DNA of 64,000 bases from Chryseobacterium sp. (GCA_030146295.1 JASLCD010000202.1:9281-73280), one strand, 5' to 3'. Counted from the stretch's first letter, positions 1 through 9,312 are shown. The notes: generated by a model not told the origin, from the sequence alone. Program-made: numbers and translations.

Positions 1-213
1 ACTAAAACTTCCGCTTATCCTAATCCAACAACAGGGGTAATCTATGTGGAATCTGCAGCAGACGAAAGGGTTCACTTATATGATATGAATGGTAACCTTA
101 TTAAGAATTTGATTTTTAGAAAAGGGAAAAACACGATCGATCTTACTGAATATCCATCAGGAAACTATTTCTTAAAAGGTGATACTATTCTCACAAAAAT
201 AATCAAGCAATAA
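1..213 (+). CDS. C-terminal end of a T9SS-sorted secreted protein (partial)
   Basis: The open frame enters from the left edge and ends at TAA 211-213, giving 70 residues. It contains AYPNPTTGVIYVE, then VHLYDMNGNLIKN and YPSGNYFLKG, and ends TKIIKQ. The YPNPTTG start, the middle D-x-x-G turn and the Lys-rich end are the layout of a type A Por secretion C-terminal sorting domain. That domain directs export through the type IX system, after which it is cleaved. The enzymatic or adhesive part lies outside the window, so the protein's job cannot be named. A strong hairpin follows 32 bases after the stop. Confidence 0.85.
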   Translation, partial: TKTSAYPNPTTGVIYVESAADERVHLYDMNGNLIKNLIFRKGKNTIDLTEYPSGNYFLKGDTILTKIIKQ

Positions 214-244
214 TAGATCAGCTGAAAAGCTATTTATAAAAATC

Positions 245-276
245 AGCTCCAAAGTCTTTGTACTTTGGAGCTTTTT
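245..276 (+). terminator. Rho-independent terminator
   Basis: Perfect 11-bp stem AGCTCCAAAGT / ACTTTGGAGCT (245-255 and 262-272) with a 6-base loop, running into TTTTT. It ends the T9SS-sorted gene to its left. Confidence 0.85.
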
Positions 277-335
277 AGAAGCTTTATAATAGTCTGTTCA
301 GAAATTTATAAAGCTTGAAACTATTACAAAGTAAC

Positions 336-752
336 TCAGCTTTTTTTACTGAAAAAAATACCAATAGTGGCAGCCACAAGCCCTTGAAAAGGCCCTAAAT
401 AAATACTGGAAGATTGTAACCATTGAACCAAGCCTTTGGAATAAAATGGTCCGGATAACAAAACTCCTGTCACAATACAAAGATAAAAGATTGAAATTCC
501 GAAAGCTAAATTAAAGTAGAATTTCTCTATTTCTCTGTCTTTACTCTCCGTACCTAAGTCAGTAACAAATACGGCAATGATAAGCGAAAGTGTTGGCAGC
601 AAATTTTGCGTAAACCAACCCCAAGCTTCAACTGTTTTGTCTTCAAACTTTCCTCCAATAGTCTGAAAAAACATGATTGTAAATAATATTGCCCCGGCAA
701 CAAACCAAGGTCTGGAAAGTTTTCTTTTTGCATTTTCAAATGATATTTTCAT
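336..752 (-). CDS. Small integral membrane protein of unknown function
   Basis: The gene encodes 138 residues with about four hydrophobic segments: [14 protein letters not shown] near 16-29, [13 protein letters not shown] near 51-63, a long one near 83-100, and [17 protein letters not shown] at the end. No family is recognised. The ATG overlaps the TGA of the upstream lipoprotein gene as ATGA (749-752), which implies translational coupling and a two-gene operon. Its role is probably tied to that lipoprotein, but nothing shows what it is. Confidence 0.6.
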   Translation of the reverse strand: MKISFENAKRKLSRPWFVAGAILFTIMFFQTIGGKFEDKTVEAWGWFTQNLLPTLSLIIAVFVTDLGTESKDREIEKFYFNLAFGISIFYLCIVTGVLLSGPFYSKGLVQWLQSSSIYLGPFQGLVAATIGIFFSKKS

Positions 753-1786
753 GGTGCAAGATTTTTTTTAATACCGGAAATTGTTAAATGTTTTGCTGGA
801 ATTGTCTCTTTTAAAAGTATTGCTTCGGAACTATTTTCAGGTTTTTTAAATTGGTAAATTAAAGCTGTAACCCTATGACTGGAAGTAAATTTCTTTTCTC
901 CCATTTCCTTTGGTAAAAATGTTGCTCCATCCCTAATTGTCCGTTTTGTAAGAGGTCCATCCATCTCAACATCCGAAAAAAGAAGTGGTTTGGTATTGAT
1001 AATAAATACAAAACACCTATAATAGCCAGGCTGTGATTTAAATAATGCATTAAGATATTTCATCGGGGAAAAAATATCATTTTTTTTAATTTCCATTGAG
1101 CAAGATGAATCTCCTGGTAAAGAAAGCCCATTAGCATCGATCTGTTCTAACTGTGTTATTAGAACAAAACCATTATCAATATCATAATAACTCGTACGCT
1201 TGCATTTTATCCCTTTTAAGGATTTCAAAACTCTTTGATTTACATCCTCAAATGTCTTATCATTCTGAAAGATCGTATTTGATAATATTTCATAATCTGA
1301 AGGGTGTGGTGGTTTTTCCGGAAATTTTCTCAAATAATATTCTTCAGCAGGGCTTCCTACTTCATTGGGTTTAGGGCAGCCGTTATAGTCACGAGTACCA
1401 GGAACGGTAGGGCACGCATCATCTTTATCAAGTACATTATCACCGTCTGTATCAGGCCACGGACATCCTTTGTTTTCGAATGGCCCAGGGACTTCCGGAC
1501 AAGCATCATCTTTATCAATGAGACCATCACCATCAGTATCTGGCCAGGGGCAGCCTTTATTTTCAACGGGACCAGGGGTTTCCGGACACATATCATCTTT
1601 ATCTGGAGTTCCGTCTCCATCTTTATCTGGACAACCTTGGAATTGTGGCAGCCCATTTTCTTCCGGACAAAGATCATCAGAATTAGAAATACCATCTCTA
1701 TCAGTATCTCTGATGAAGATACTCTTTACACCACATCCTGTCAATAGTATAAAGCAAGCAAATATTAATAAATAAAAGTTCTTCAT
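749..1786 (-). CDS. Outer-membrane lipoprotein with thrombospondin type 3 repeats
   Basis: The protein has 345 residues. The lipoprotein signal ends with lipobox LTGC at about residue 18. Residues 25-145 hold four calcium-binding TSP3 units of the form D-x-D-x-D-G-x-x-D-x-x-D-x-C-P ([30 protein letters not shown] and two more), separated by GC-P linkers. In Bacteroidetes these repeats often link to an OmpA peptidoglycan-binding domain. Here the remaining ~200 residues show no OmpA signature and are not recognised. Calcium-stabilised surface or periplasmic exposure is an inference. The stop overlaps the start of the downstream membrane-protein gene. Confidence 0.75.
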   Translation of the reverse strand: MKNFYLLIFACFILLTGCGVKSIFIRDTDRDGISNSDDLCPEENGLPQFQGCPDKDGDGTPDKDDMCPETPGPVENKGCPWPDTDGDGLIDKDDACPEVPGPFENKGCPWPDTDGDNVLDKDDACPTVPGTRDYNGCPKPNEVGSPAEEYYLRKFPEKPPHPSDYEILSNTIFQNDKTFEDVNQRVLKSLKGIKCKRTSYYDIDNGFVLITQLEQIDANGLSLPGDSSCSMEIKKNDIFSPMKYLNALFKSQPGYYRCFVFIINTKPLLFSDVEMDGPLTKRTIRDGATFLPKEMGEKKFTSSHRVTALIYQFKKPENSSEAILLKETIPAKHLTISGIKKNLAP

Positions 1787-2019
1787 GTTATTAGTTTTAT
1801 GGATTGGGATTTATATCATTCACATATATGCTTTTATACATTAAATATAAATAAGAAGACCAAAAACAGAAATCCCCCGTTTGAGGTATTTTTATATTAG
1901 ATCTTATAGCTATCTTTTTATTGTGAATAAAAAGGAAAAATTATCTAGGTAATATGTTTAAAATCGAAAAATGTTACCGAAATTGCATCACTTTATAACC
2001 AGAAACGAACGAGAATTAA

Positions 2020-3012
2020 ATGACAGAGAAATTTCCTACAATAAACAGTACACTTTCACCCAGCGGACTCGGACAGCTTATTCAAAGAAAATATGGATTA
2101 ACCGACAAAACGGAATGCAGCATATTTCGGCTTGCTATGAACCATTTATACATCGTTCATGATGGTGAAAACCAATATGTTTTTAGAGTGTACACTCACC
2201 ATTGGCGGACTCCATTAGAAATTGAAGAAGAGTTAAGACTTTTAACCCTTCTGAAAGAAGCAGACCGACAAGTTGCTTTTCCTATAGCTGATCAATCAAA
2301 TAAGTTTATCCAGGAAATTGAAGCTCCGGAAGGGACTAGGTTTGGTGTTTTATTTTCATATGCCAAGGGTATAAAGACAGCGAAATTTTCACCTGAAACA
2401 AGCTTTCTGATTGGACAGGCATTAGCCAAAGTTCATCAATCGACAGAAAATGTCGAACTGTTGAGAATGTCTTACAATACACAAAATTTGCTCAAAAACC
2501 CTGTTGTAAGAACAAAAGAATTCTATCATAAAAATACCGGCGAAATTGAATTTTTAGAAAACCTTTCCAATTTTTTAACACTAAAAATGGAAAATGCAGA
2601 CAAACAGCACATGAGATACGGAACAGTTCATCTGGACGTTTGGTTTGATAATCTGCACATTAACGATGAAAAAGAAGTAACATTTTTTGACTTTGATTTC
2701 TGTGGCAACGGTTATCTATGTTTTGATATTTCTTATTTTCTATTCCAGTTATTTGTAACTCATCTGAACGAAGAGGAATATCACGCAAAAGCAGACAGTT
2801 TCATAAGAGGCTATGAGACTGTAACTAAAATTACTCCTGAAGAAAAAAAGTTTTTACCTTATGCATGTTTAGCTATTATGAACTATTACATAAGTGTTCA
2901 GTGTGACAGATTTGAATATTGGACCAATATTTTCCTGAATGAAGATCATTTAAAACGAATGGTTGGGAATCTCAAACGATGGATAGCTTACAACAAAATT
3001 GAGATTAAATAA
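2020..3012 (+). CDS. Aminoglycoside/choline kinase-fold phosphotransferase (APH family)
   Basis: The protein has 330 residues with an APH-type kinase fold. The catalytic loop is HLDVWFDNLHI near residues 207-217 (H-x-D-x-x-x-x-N), and the metal-binding aspartate follows in FFDFDFCGNG. The N-terminal lobe contains YVFRVYTHHW with the likely ATP-anchoring region. Family members phosphorylate small molecules (aminoglycosides, homoserine, choline). Nothing here identifies the substrate, so a resistance role should not be assumed. The ATG at 2020 is preferred to frames upstream because it begins the conserved lobe. Confidence 0.7.
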   Translation: MTEKFPTINSTLSPSGLGQLIQRKYGLTDKTECSIFRLAMNHLYIVHDGENQYVFRVYTHHWRTPLEIEEELRLLTLLKEADRQVAFPIADQSNKFIQEIEAPEGTRFGVLFSYAKGIKTAKFSPETSFLIGQALAKVHQSTENVELLRMSYNTQNLLKNPVVRTKEFYHKNTGEIEFLENLSNFLTLKMENADKQHMRYGTVHLDVWFDNLHINDEKEVTFFDFDFCGNGYLCFDISYFLFQLFVTHLNEEEYHAKADSFIRGYETVTKITPEEKKFLPYACLAIMNYYISVQCDRFEYWTNIFLNEDHLKRMVGNLKRWIAYNKIEIK

Positions 3013-3061
3013 TGACAGAAAACCCTATACAATTCGTTATAATTTTAGAAGACTATACAAC

Positions 3062-3811
3062 ATGATAAGATGCTTTATAATTATTATATTATCCTTATTT
3101 TCATTAACACTTTATGGACAACAGAAAATGCGTTCTATTGACGAATTAATAAACGATAAAGACCCAGGTTGGGTTCTTGTAAAAGAATGGATAGACTCCT
3201 CTAAAAATAAAGTGGAAATATTGCCCGTAGATATAAACAAAGCAAAGGATGCCTTATATAAAACGCAAGTTACAACCCGATCTCCAATGGGCTCAATTGT
3301 ATATATGACAGGCGGACTTTTGGTTGATAATGGATGGATAAGAATTCTTGGCTCAGGCAGTGATAAGTTAAGTAGATCATTGCCAGAATGGAATAGAGGA
3401 AAAACATTTGAAGATTATGGACAGCCAATGCCATATCTTTTAATTGCTGACGATGCAATAGGAGGTATTTTTATGCTTAACGGCGGTGCACTTGGAAGCG
3501 ATGTAGGAAAAATTTATTATTTGGCACCTGATAATTTGGAATATGAACCTCTTGGTCTTACTTATACTGAATTTCTGATTTTTTGCTTTAATAATAATCT
3601 TGATGAATTTTATAAAGAATACAGATGGGCAAATTGGAAAAAAGATGTAACAAAACTTAAAGGTGACCAGGTATTTAGCTTTTTCCCTTACCTATGGATG
3701 AAAGAGGGTAAGGACATCAGTAAAGTATCAAAAAAGGAAATTCCAATGGAAGAAAGTTACAAGTTAACTCTTGAGTTTAGAAATCAGCTTGGATTTGATA
3801 CAGACAAATAA
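3062..3811 (+). CDS. DUF2625 family protein with signal peptide
   Basis: Starting at ATG 3062 the product has 249 residues and a clean signal peptide ending LFSLTLYGQ. A start at 2999 would overlap the kinase gene and put a charged stretch ahead of the signal, so it is rejected. The mature part begins MRSIDELIND and contains LLVDNGWIRILGSGS, LLIADDAIGG and GKIYYLAPDNLEYEPLG, which match my memory of the DUF2625 family. That family is normally cytosolic and uncharacterised, so the signal peptide is an unusual addition. Confidence 0.7.
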   Translation: MIRCFIIIILSLFSLTLYGQQKMRSIDELINDKDPGWVLVKEWIDSSKNKVEILPVDINKAKDALYKTQVTTRSPMGSIVYMTGGLLVDNGWIRILGSGSDKLSRSLPEWNRGKTFEDYGQPMPYLLIADDAIGGIFMLNGGALGSDVGKIYYLAPDNLEYEPLGLTYTEFLIFCFNNNLDEFYKEYRWANWKKDVTKLKGDQVFSFFPYLWMKEGKDISKVSKKEIPMEESYKLTLEFRNQLGFDTDK

Positions 3812-3895
3812 ATGATAGCAATCAGTTGAGAATCATTAATGAATTCACAACTTGATACAAATAATATCACAAAACGCTTGTAATTAAGTTATATC

Positions 3896-4507
3896 ATGAT
3901 GAACAACTTTCCGGATATTTTAACGAATCAAAAAGGTAATGAAAAAATGCCTGAATTTCGTAATGCACTATTTAATGTAGACAAAAGTACTATCAGCAAT
4001 GACAATGCTGAACATCTGACCGCTATTTATCATTCAGCAAAACAATTAGATATCCGAAATAAAATATTGAAATTGCTGTATGACTTTAATTATCCATTAT
4101 TGAAAGATTTTTTCATGGCTGCTTATAAGAAAGAACGTTATTTGGATATGAAAATATATGCTTTACGCGGACTTTCAAATTTTATTGAGGAGAAAGAAAT
4201 CGCTCAACTGCTAAAAAAATTTAACCAATCATTGGCTAAAAGACAGCAAACAACACCATATAATTTTCAGGAATATGAACTTTTAAAAGGAGGAAATGCT
4301 TTGCCCTATTTAGCCGAAAAATTTGGTTATCCTTGTTTTCAAGAGACATTGGAACAAGTAAACAGACAATACGATACAATGCCGGATGCATTTAAAGGGC
4401 ACCATAGAGTTGATGAAAATGGAGAGATCAAAATGCTGAAAAGCCCGGGAGAATCTAAGGCAATTATGGACAGATTTTGGGAAGAGGAGAGGAGCAAGCT
4501 AAAATAA
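3896..4507 (+). CDS. Hypothetical protein, helical-repeat-like
   Basis: The product has 203 residues, mostly predicted helix, with segments such as RNKILKLLYDFNYPLLKDFF and LDMKIYALRGLSNFIEEKEI. They resemble HEAT-like pairs in which basic and acidic residues follow hydrophobic helices. There is no signal peptide and no catalytic motif. It lies between two unrelated secreted-protein genes on the same strand with gaps of about 85 and 110 bases, so co-transcription is possible but not shown. Function unknown. Confidence 0.55.
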   Translation: MMNNFPDILTNQKGNEKMPEFRNALFNVDKSTISNDNAEHLTAIYHSAKQLDIRNKILKLLYDFNYPLLKDFFMAAYKKERYLDMKIYALRGLSNFIEEKEIAQLLKKFNQSLAKRQQTTPYNFQEYELLKGGNALPYLAEKFGYPCFQETLEQVNRQYDTMPDAFKGHHRVDENGEIKMLKSPGESKAIMDRFWEEERSKLK

Positions 4508-4615
4508 TTCTTTTAAAGGGGTCAAAATCTCAAAAAACGATCATATGAAAGCCAGCAAACATTTTTAAAATAAAACATAACCATCTGAAATTCAACAACT
4601 AAATATATAAAAAAA

Positions 4616-5569
4616 ATGAGAAACACTATTTATACTTTGTTATTATTATTTCTATTTACAAAGGTTAATGCTCAGGAATATTCAAAATTAATAAGTGAAG
4701 CAGATCAATTATATAGAACAAAAGACTATAAAATGTCTACAGATCTGTATAATAAAGCTTTTAAAATTGAAAGCGAAAATCCAAGTCACTTATATAACGG
4801 TGCATGTGCATCTTCCTTAGCAGGAAATACGACGAAAGCATTTAAATGGTTGAACTTATCTATAGAAAAAGGTTGGACCAATCTGAAGCACTTAAGTTCT
4901 GATACTGATTTAGAAAATTTACATTCCAAAAAAGAGTGGGGAAAAACAATTGAAAAGTTAGAAAAAAAATTAGCATTAATAGAAGCAAATTATGACAAAC
5001 CATTGCAGGCTGAATTATTGGCAATTCTTGAGGAAGACCAAAAATACAGAATGCAAATGAATGACATTCAAAAAAAATTCGGTCCGGATTCTAAAGAAAT
5101 GAATGACCTGTGGAAAATAACAAATCAGAAAGACTCAGTTAACTTATTAAAAGTAAAAAAGATATTAGATGAAAAAGGTTGGGTTGGCAAAGACAAAGTA
5201 GGCGCACAAGCCAATAGTGCCTTATTTCTTGTGATTCAACATTCAGATCTGGAAACGCAGAAAAAATATTTACCCATGATGAAAGAAGCGGTAACAAAAG
5301 GAAATGCAAGTCCGGGTTCTTTAGCTTTGTTGATTGACAGAATAGAAATTCGGGAAGGCAGAAAACAAATATATGGAAGTCAAATAGGAATCAATAAAAA
5401 TAATAACACTCAATATGTTTTACCTTTAATTGATCCTGACAATGTAGATAAAAGAAGAACTGAAGTTGGCCTGGGCCCAATCTCTGACTATGTTAAAAAT
5501 TGGAATTTAATCTGGGATGTTGAAAAATATAAACGTGAATTGCCAGAATTAGAAAAATTAAATAAATAG
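4616..5569 (+). CDS. Secreted TPR protein with DUF6624 domain
   Basis: The protein has 317 residues. The signal peptide is MRNTIYTLLLLFLFTKVNAQ. Residues ~22-100 form one or two tetratricopeptide units (ADQLYRTKDYKMSTDLYNKA, then HLYNGACASSLAGNTTKAF). From ~125 on, AELLAILEEDQKYRMQ, then KILDEKGWVGKD, FLVIQHSDLE and LIDRIEIREGRKQIYGSQ, look like the DUF6624 domain that commonly follows TPRs in Bacteroidetes. The function of this domain is not known. It is exported to the periplasm or beyond. Confidence 0.65.
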   Translation: MRNTIYTLLLLFLFTKVNAQEYSKLISEADQLYRTKDYKMSTDLYNKAFKIESENPSHLYNGACASSLAGNTTKAFKWLNLSIEKGWTNLKHLSSDTDLENLHSKKEWGKTIEKLEKKLALIEANYDKPLQAELLAILEEDQKYRMQMNDIQKKFGPDSKEMNDLWKITNQKDSVNLLKVKKILDEKGWVGKDKVGAQANSALFLVIQHSDLETQKKYLPMMKEAVTKGNASPGSLALLIDRIEIREGRKQIYGSQIGINKNNNTQYVLPLIDPDNVDKRRTEVGLGPISDYVKNWNLIWDVEKYKRELPELEKLNK

Positions 5570-5598
5570 AAAAAAACATCTGCTAACAGCAGTTGACA

Positions 5599-5641
5599 AA
5601 CTGGCGGGCTTAGGACTTCAGAATTCCTTAATCCGCCAGTT
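5599..5641. repeat. Imperfect inverted repeat in the convergent intergenic gap
   Basis: AACTGGCGG (5599-5607) pairs with CCGCCAGTT (5633-5641) around a 25-base interior that can partly pair itself (TTAGGA, TTCCTTA). It sits between the TPR gene and a convergent gene, where a terminator would be expected. Neither strand has a T-run after the stem, so terminator function is only a guess. Confidence 0.4.
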
Positions 5642-5823
5642 CTAAAAACATTTACAGGGGAGATTTCCTGAAAAATCTGATCCGATAATCAAAAGGGTAA
5701 CATATTAAAATCTAACAGGTTCTGTGAATCTTTGAAACCAAAAAAATATACAATTTAACATAATATAAATTATAGGATTTTTATTATAGCATTGGAATAG
5801 AGGACTTACCGTCTGAGAATCGC

Positions 5824-6297
5824 CTATTTTCTGATTTTTTCGCCCAAATATCCCTGAACGGTTTCTAAGAACTCTTCTTCGGTCATAAACCTGTCAAGGA
5901 ATTCCTCGAGCTTTCCTCGGTTCTCAATTTCCTGAAAATAAACTTCATGATCTGTGCTGTATACCGTTGGATTAGACGGATCAGGATCAGACGTACATAC
6001 GAAAAAATGATCCGGATATCCGTAGGAATAAAAAATACAGAGAAATTCCATTGCTGAACCATCCACAACTTCCTGTACATCTTTTTCTTCTACAAGACCG
6101 TCCAGCTCTTCATAATCTTCTGAGTTTTCTTTAAACGGTGTGAAAAACCAATTTCTGTAAAAATGCTGCCCATATGCCTTATCATGCTCAGAAAAATAAT
6201 GCTCCAGAAGATGCTTATAAAACTTGTGATGATCCTGATGATAAAGTTCCTGATGGGCTTTATAAAATTCGTCAATTATGATCGTATGATTTATCAT
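5824..6297 (-). CDS. Hypothetical acidic cytosolic protein, possible immunity-type
   Basis: The protein has 157 residues, rich in Glu, Asp and His, with no signal peptide. The central part EFLCIFYSYGYPDHFFVCTS and DHEVYFQEIENRGKLEEFL suggests a small alpha/beta domain of the kind seen in SUKH-like immunity proteins, but no family motif is firm. It lies 25 bases downstream of an SMI1/KNR4 gene on the same strand, so the pair is probably one operon. Orphan immunity genes often sit in such pairs. Confidence 0.5.
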   Translation of the reverse strand: MINHTIIIDEFYKAHQELYHQDHHKFYKHLLEHYFSEHDKAYGQHFYRNWFFTPFKENSEDYEELDGLVEEKDVQEVVDGSAMEFLCIFYSYGYPDHFFVCTSDPDPSNPTVYSTDHEVYFQEIENRGKLEEFLDRFMTEEEFLETVQGYLGEKIRK

Positions 6298-6322
6298 TTT
6301 TTTATAATTATATTATGTTAAA

Positions 6323-6877
6323 TTACCCTGCACGGAACCTCACAGGAAAGCCATTTTCTACGTTTATTGTGAGAAATTCATCTATAGACTCTGCAGACTG
6401 TTCTTTGTAATAATTATTCAGCTGTTTCAGAAAATTTTCAAGACTGGAAGCAATGATATTTCTGTCTGTATCTCTATTCCAGAATTCCAGGATTTGTCCT
6501 TTATTTCCTGTAAAAGTTCCTTCCAAATCATAGCAGATATAGCTTCCGCCACCGTTATGAAAGATCGGAATCCAATGGCAGTTCCACCAGTTCTCCATCT
6601 CAAAATCGGTCCCGATCATTGAGGTCAGCTCCGCAGCCGTATCAAGCGCTTCTTCCAAAGGCATAAACATAGAATTATTCACAAAAGCATCATAAGAACT
6701 ACTCTCCTGCCCGTTTTTCCATTGGTATAATGCTTTTAAATCTTCAGGAATCCGCTTCTCATAACGCTTTTCCAGATTTTGAATGTACACCTCTCCCAGC
6801 GAATTCTTTAAACTGTTATAAAAATCAGGCCTTATTCTTTTTATATTGAAGTCTAATTCCTGAAGTATATTTTCCAT
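6323..6877 (-). CDS. SMI1/KNR4 (SUKH-1) family protein
   Basis: From ATG 6877 the product has 184 residues. The pattern LEKRYEKRIPEDLKALYQW followed by G-Q and FMPLEEAL, then WWNCHWIPIFHNGGGSYICYDL, is the SUKH-1 core: a helix, a turn at K-N-G, the W-I-P-I strand and a Gly-rich G-D/Y-x-x-C-Y-D strand. Bacterial SUKH proteins often neutralise contact-dependent or T6SS toxins, and T6SS genes occur at the right edge of this window. No toxin gene is adjacent. ATGs at 6886 and 6916 are also in frame; the start is not certain. Confidence 0.75.
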   Translation of the reverse strand: MENILQELDFNIKRIRPDFYNSLKNSLGEVYIQNLEKRYEKRIPEDLKALYQWKNGQESSSYDAFVNNSMFMPLEEALDTAAELTSMIGTDFEMENWWNCHWIPIFHNGGGSYICYDLEGTFTGNKGQILEFWNRDTDRNIIASSLENFLKQLNNYYKEQSAESIDEFLTINVENGFPVRFRAG

Positions 6878-6974
6878 AATTTTCATCTGTACCATAAAAA
6901 TACAAAATCTTGTCACATGACAGCTTTTATGATGATAAAACTGAATACCTTTATCTTACCAAAAATAAAATAGT

Positions 6975-7370
6975 ATGAAACCTAAAATGATCTGGGCCAA
7001 TCTGGCCGTAGCCGACCTTGAACGTACACAAAAATTTTATACAGAGCTGGGGTTCAAGCCTAATAACCCGCACAGCTCGAACGAACTGGTAAGTTTTTTT
7101 ATGGCAGGAAATGAATTGATTGTCCATTTTTTCTTAAAAACTGTCATAGAAAATAACCTGAAAAGTATGACATTTGGAGATCCTCAAAGTTCTAACGAAA
7201 TCATATTTACTCTCTCTGCTGAAAGCAAAGATCAGGTAAATGACTGGGCTCAGGAGGTAATAAAAGCAGGCGGAACCATTGTTTCAGAACCTGAAAGTTT
7301 TGGAGAAAACTATTATGGCTTTGTATTTGCAGATCCTGACGGACACAAGTTTAATGTATTTTTTATGTAA
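6975..7370 (+). CDS. VOC superfamily (glyoxalase/bleomycin-resistance fold) protein
   Basis: The protein has 131 residues and begins MIWANLAVADLERTQKFYTELGF, the typical first beta-alpha-beta of a vicinal oxygen chelate module. It ends FGENYYGFVFADPDGHKFNVFF, the typical last strands with a possible metal ligand. Only one metal-type His is obvious, so catalysis may be absent; many such proteins bind ligands. The upstream region carries TACCTTTA, one base off the TAnnTTTG promoter box, about 25 bases before the ATG. Confidence 0.8.
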   Translation: MKPKMIWANLAVADLERTQKFYTELGFKPNNPHSSNELVSFFMAGNELIVHFFLKTVIENNLKSMTFGDPQSSNEIIFTLSAESKDQVNDWAQEVIKAGGTIVSEPESFGENYYGFVFADPDGHKFNVFFM

Positions 7371-7483
7371 TTTTTACCCTATTTTTCTCTATATTTGACA
7401 TTCAACAAATCCCTATGAACCGCTCGAACTGTCTGCCTCCACCGGCACCTTAATATTTTCAAATTGATTTGAAGCGTACTGAT

Positions 7484-7503
7484 GTCGTTAACTGGTTAAC
7501 GAC
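7484..7503. promoter_or_regulatory. Perfect palindrome upstream of the EamA gene, possible operator
   Basis: GTCGTTAAC (7484-7492), TG, GTTAACGAC (7495-7503) is a perfect 9-bp dyad with a 2-base spacer. It is framed by two direct copies of CGTACTG (7475-7481 and 7508-7514). It lies about 60 bases before the start of the transporter gene and has no T-run, so an operator fits better than a terminator. No regulator is identified. Confidence 0.5.
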
Positions 7504-7566
7504 CTAACGTACTGTGCTTCTGATTCTAACAAAAAATATTAATCAAATCTTACAGTTCATTATCTA

Positions 7567-8436
7567 ATGAAAAAATCATATTTATTATTACATCTGGCCG
7601 TAATACTTGCCGGATTTACTGGGGTATTCGGAAAATTGATATCCCTTAATGAGGGACTTTTAACCTGGTACAGAGTTCTGTTTTCTTTTATTATTCTGTT
7701 TTTTATCCTGAAAATATTTAAGATTCCCAATACCGCTTCAGGAAAAGAAAAGCTGAAAATTGCTCAGGTAGGTCTTCTTATTACCTTACATTGGGTGCTG
7801 TTCTATGCAAGTATCAAATATTCCAATATCTCCATTGGGGTGGTCTGCTATTGTCTTACCAGCTTTTTTACCGCTTTATTAAAGCCTCTTATTGACCGGC
7901 AGAAATTCAGGGTATCAGAATTGGGGCTCAGTACCTTGACACTGTTAGGAATCAGTCTGATCTTCCACTTTGATGCCTCTTACCAGCTGGGAATTATTCT
8001 CGGAGTATTTTCTTCTGCTGTTGCTGCACTCTACACCATATATAATGAACGTCTGGTCCAGCGTTTTGACAGCATTGTTATCAACTATTATCAGATGTTG
8101 GCCGGCACAATATGCCTCGGAGCAATTTTGCCCATATATCTCCTCTATTTCAAAGCAGATAGCATAGTCCCTGGATTAAAAGACACGGCTTATTTGGGGC
8201 TCTTATCGCTTTTTTGTACTGTAGGTCTGTATGTGATATTTGCTGAAGTTTTAAAGAAAATTCCGGCCTTTACAGTCAATTTAACCTTCAATCTGGAGCC
8301 GGTGTATGCTATTATTATTGCCTTTTTATTTTTTGATGAAAGTAAGGAAGTTAATCTTTCTTTTTATATAGGATTGGCATTTATTATTGCTTCGGTAGTT
8401 TTGCAGACACTTATTTCGCTGAAGAATGCAAAATAA
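7567..8436 (+). CDS. EamA/DMT-family membrane transporter
   Basis: The protein has 289 residues with about ten hydrophobic helices in two five-helix halves, the drug/metabolite transporter arrangement. The first half has FTGVFGKLISLNEGLLTWYR, with the helix 1-2 Arg typical of EamA. The second half has VNLTFNLEPVYAIIIAFLFF, the conserved E-P-V/L-x-A-x-x-x-A motif. Members export amino acids, nucleosides or other metabolites. The substrate cannot be told from sequence. It is followed by a strong bidirectional hairpin. Confidence 0.85.
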   Translation: MKKSYLLLHLAVILAGFTGVFGKLISLNEGLLTWYRVLFSFIILFFILKIFKIPNTASGKEKLKIAQVGLLITLHWVLFYASIKYSNISIGVVCYCLTSFFTALLKPLIDRQKFRVSELGLSTLTLLGISLIFHFDASYQLGIILGVFSSAVAALYTIYNERLVQRFDSIVINYYQMLAGTICLGAILPIYLLYFKADSIVPGLKDTAYLGLLSLFCTVGLYVIFAEVLKKIPAFTVNLTFNLEPVYAIIIAFLFFDESKEVNLSFYIGLAFIIASVVLQTLISLKNAK

Positions 8437-8463
8437 TAAAGGTTAAACCATTTTATTTAAATG

Positions 8464-8500
8464 AAGACCGGACACTTAAGCTTAAGTGTCCGGTCTTTTT
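8464..8500. terminator. Bidirectional terminator, loop-less 34-bp palindrome
   Basis: AAGACCGGACACTTAAG (8464-8480) is followed directly by its exact complement (8481-8497) and TTTTTT. It serves the EamA gene on the plus strand and may also stop the convergent ydcF-like gene. Confidence 0.85.
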
Positions 8501-8529
8501 TATTGCAAGTTTAGAATAAAATACAAATC

Positions 8530-9312
8530 CTATTTATTCACTCCCAATCCGTTATACAACTGAACCTGCCATATTCCCAATACTTCTTTAAGCATCACAA
8601 AAGTAAAGGCGGCATTATAACTGTTGGGAAATACCGTTATTTCAGTATCTATAAAATCTGAGGCCTGCGGAATAGGTTTTAATCCAAAGGTCTGAAAAAG
8701 AGCAACCGATCTTTTCATATGGAAACCGGAAGTTACCAGATAAACATTGGTGGGTGCTATTTTTTTTAATAATGGGCTTGAGAATTTTGCATTTTCATAC
8801 GTATTCATGCTTTTATCTTCCTTGATAATATCAGTATCCGGTACTCCCATTTTTTTAAAATTCTCGCTGAATAGTGCTGCTTCACTTATATGTCCTCTTC
8901 CTTTCCCGGAAATCAGGATTTTACAGGATTGATTGTTTTTCCTGTATTCATGATACAGTTCATACGCTTTCACAATTCTTGAATAAGACATGGTATGCAG
9001 GGTTTCCTTATTGTGGATGTTGATCACTCCGCCACCCAATACAACGATAACGGGATTTTGTGAAGCTGTATTCTTTATCTCAGAAGTATTGAGATAATTT
9101 TTTTGCAGATATCCTGAGATCAGCTTCCCCAGAAAACCATTTCCTATAAAAATGATCATCAAAATGGCTGCTACTCCAATTCCTATTCTCAGATTTTTAC
9201 TTTTATTTTTTCTTTTCAACAGAGCAATGATCGCTATTGCAAGAAATACTAAAAAATAGGGTTCTGTAAAAAGCTGTAAGACACGAAATAAAAGGTCGAG
9301 TAAAAATTTCAT
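8530..9312 (-). CDS. YdcF/ElyC-type DUF218 membrane-anchored protein
   Basis: The protein has 260 residues. Two hydrophobic segments (YFLVFLAIAIIALL near 19-32 and RIGIGVAAILMIIFIGNGFL near 42-61) are followed by a periplasmic-type DUF218 domain. That domain has VIVVLGGGV, RIVKAYELYHEYR, ILISGKG, ENAKFSSPLL with the preceding MNTYENA, and YLVTSGFHMKRS. These are the Gly-rich loop and Ser-Gly motifs shared by SanA, ElyC and YdcF. E. coli ElyC affects envelope lipid carrier use; the role here is inferred only at family level. Confidence 0.8.
   Translation of the reverse strand: MKFLLDLLFRVLQLFTEPYFLVFLAIAIIALLKRKNKSKNLRIGIGVAAILMIIFIGNGFLGKLISGYLQKNYLNTSEIKNTASQNPVIVVLGGGVINIHNKETLHTMSYSRIVKAYELYHEYRKNNQSCKILISGKGRGHISEAALFSENFKKMGVPDTDIIKEDKSMNTYENAKFSSPLLKKIAPTNVYLVTSGFHMKRSVALFQTFGLKPIPQASDFIDTEITVFPNSYNAAFTFVMLKEVLGIWQVQLYNGLGVNK

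Noticed and set aside
1304..1775. Long plus-strand frames opposite the TSP3 lipoprotein
   Set aside because: They mirror the repetitive calcium-binding codons of the minus-strand gene; no homology and no start signals.
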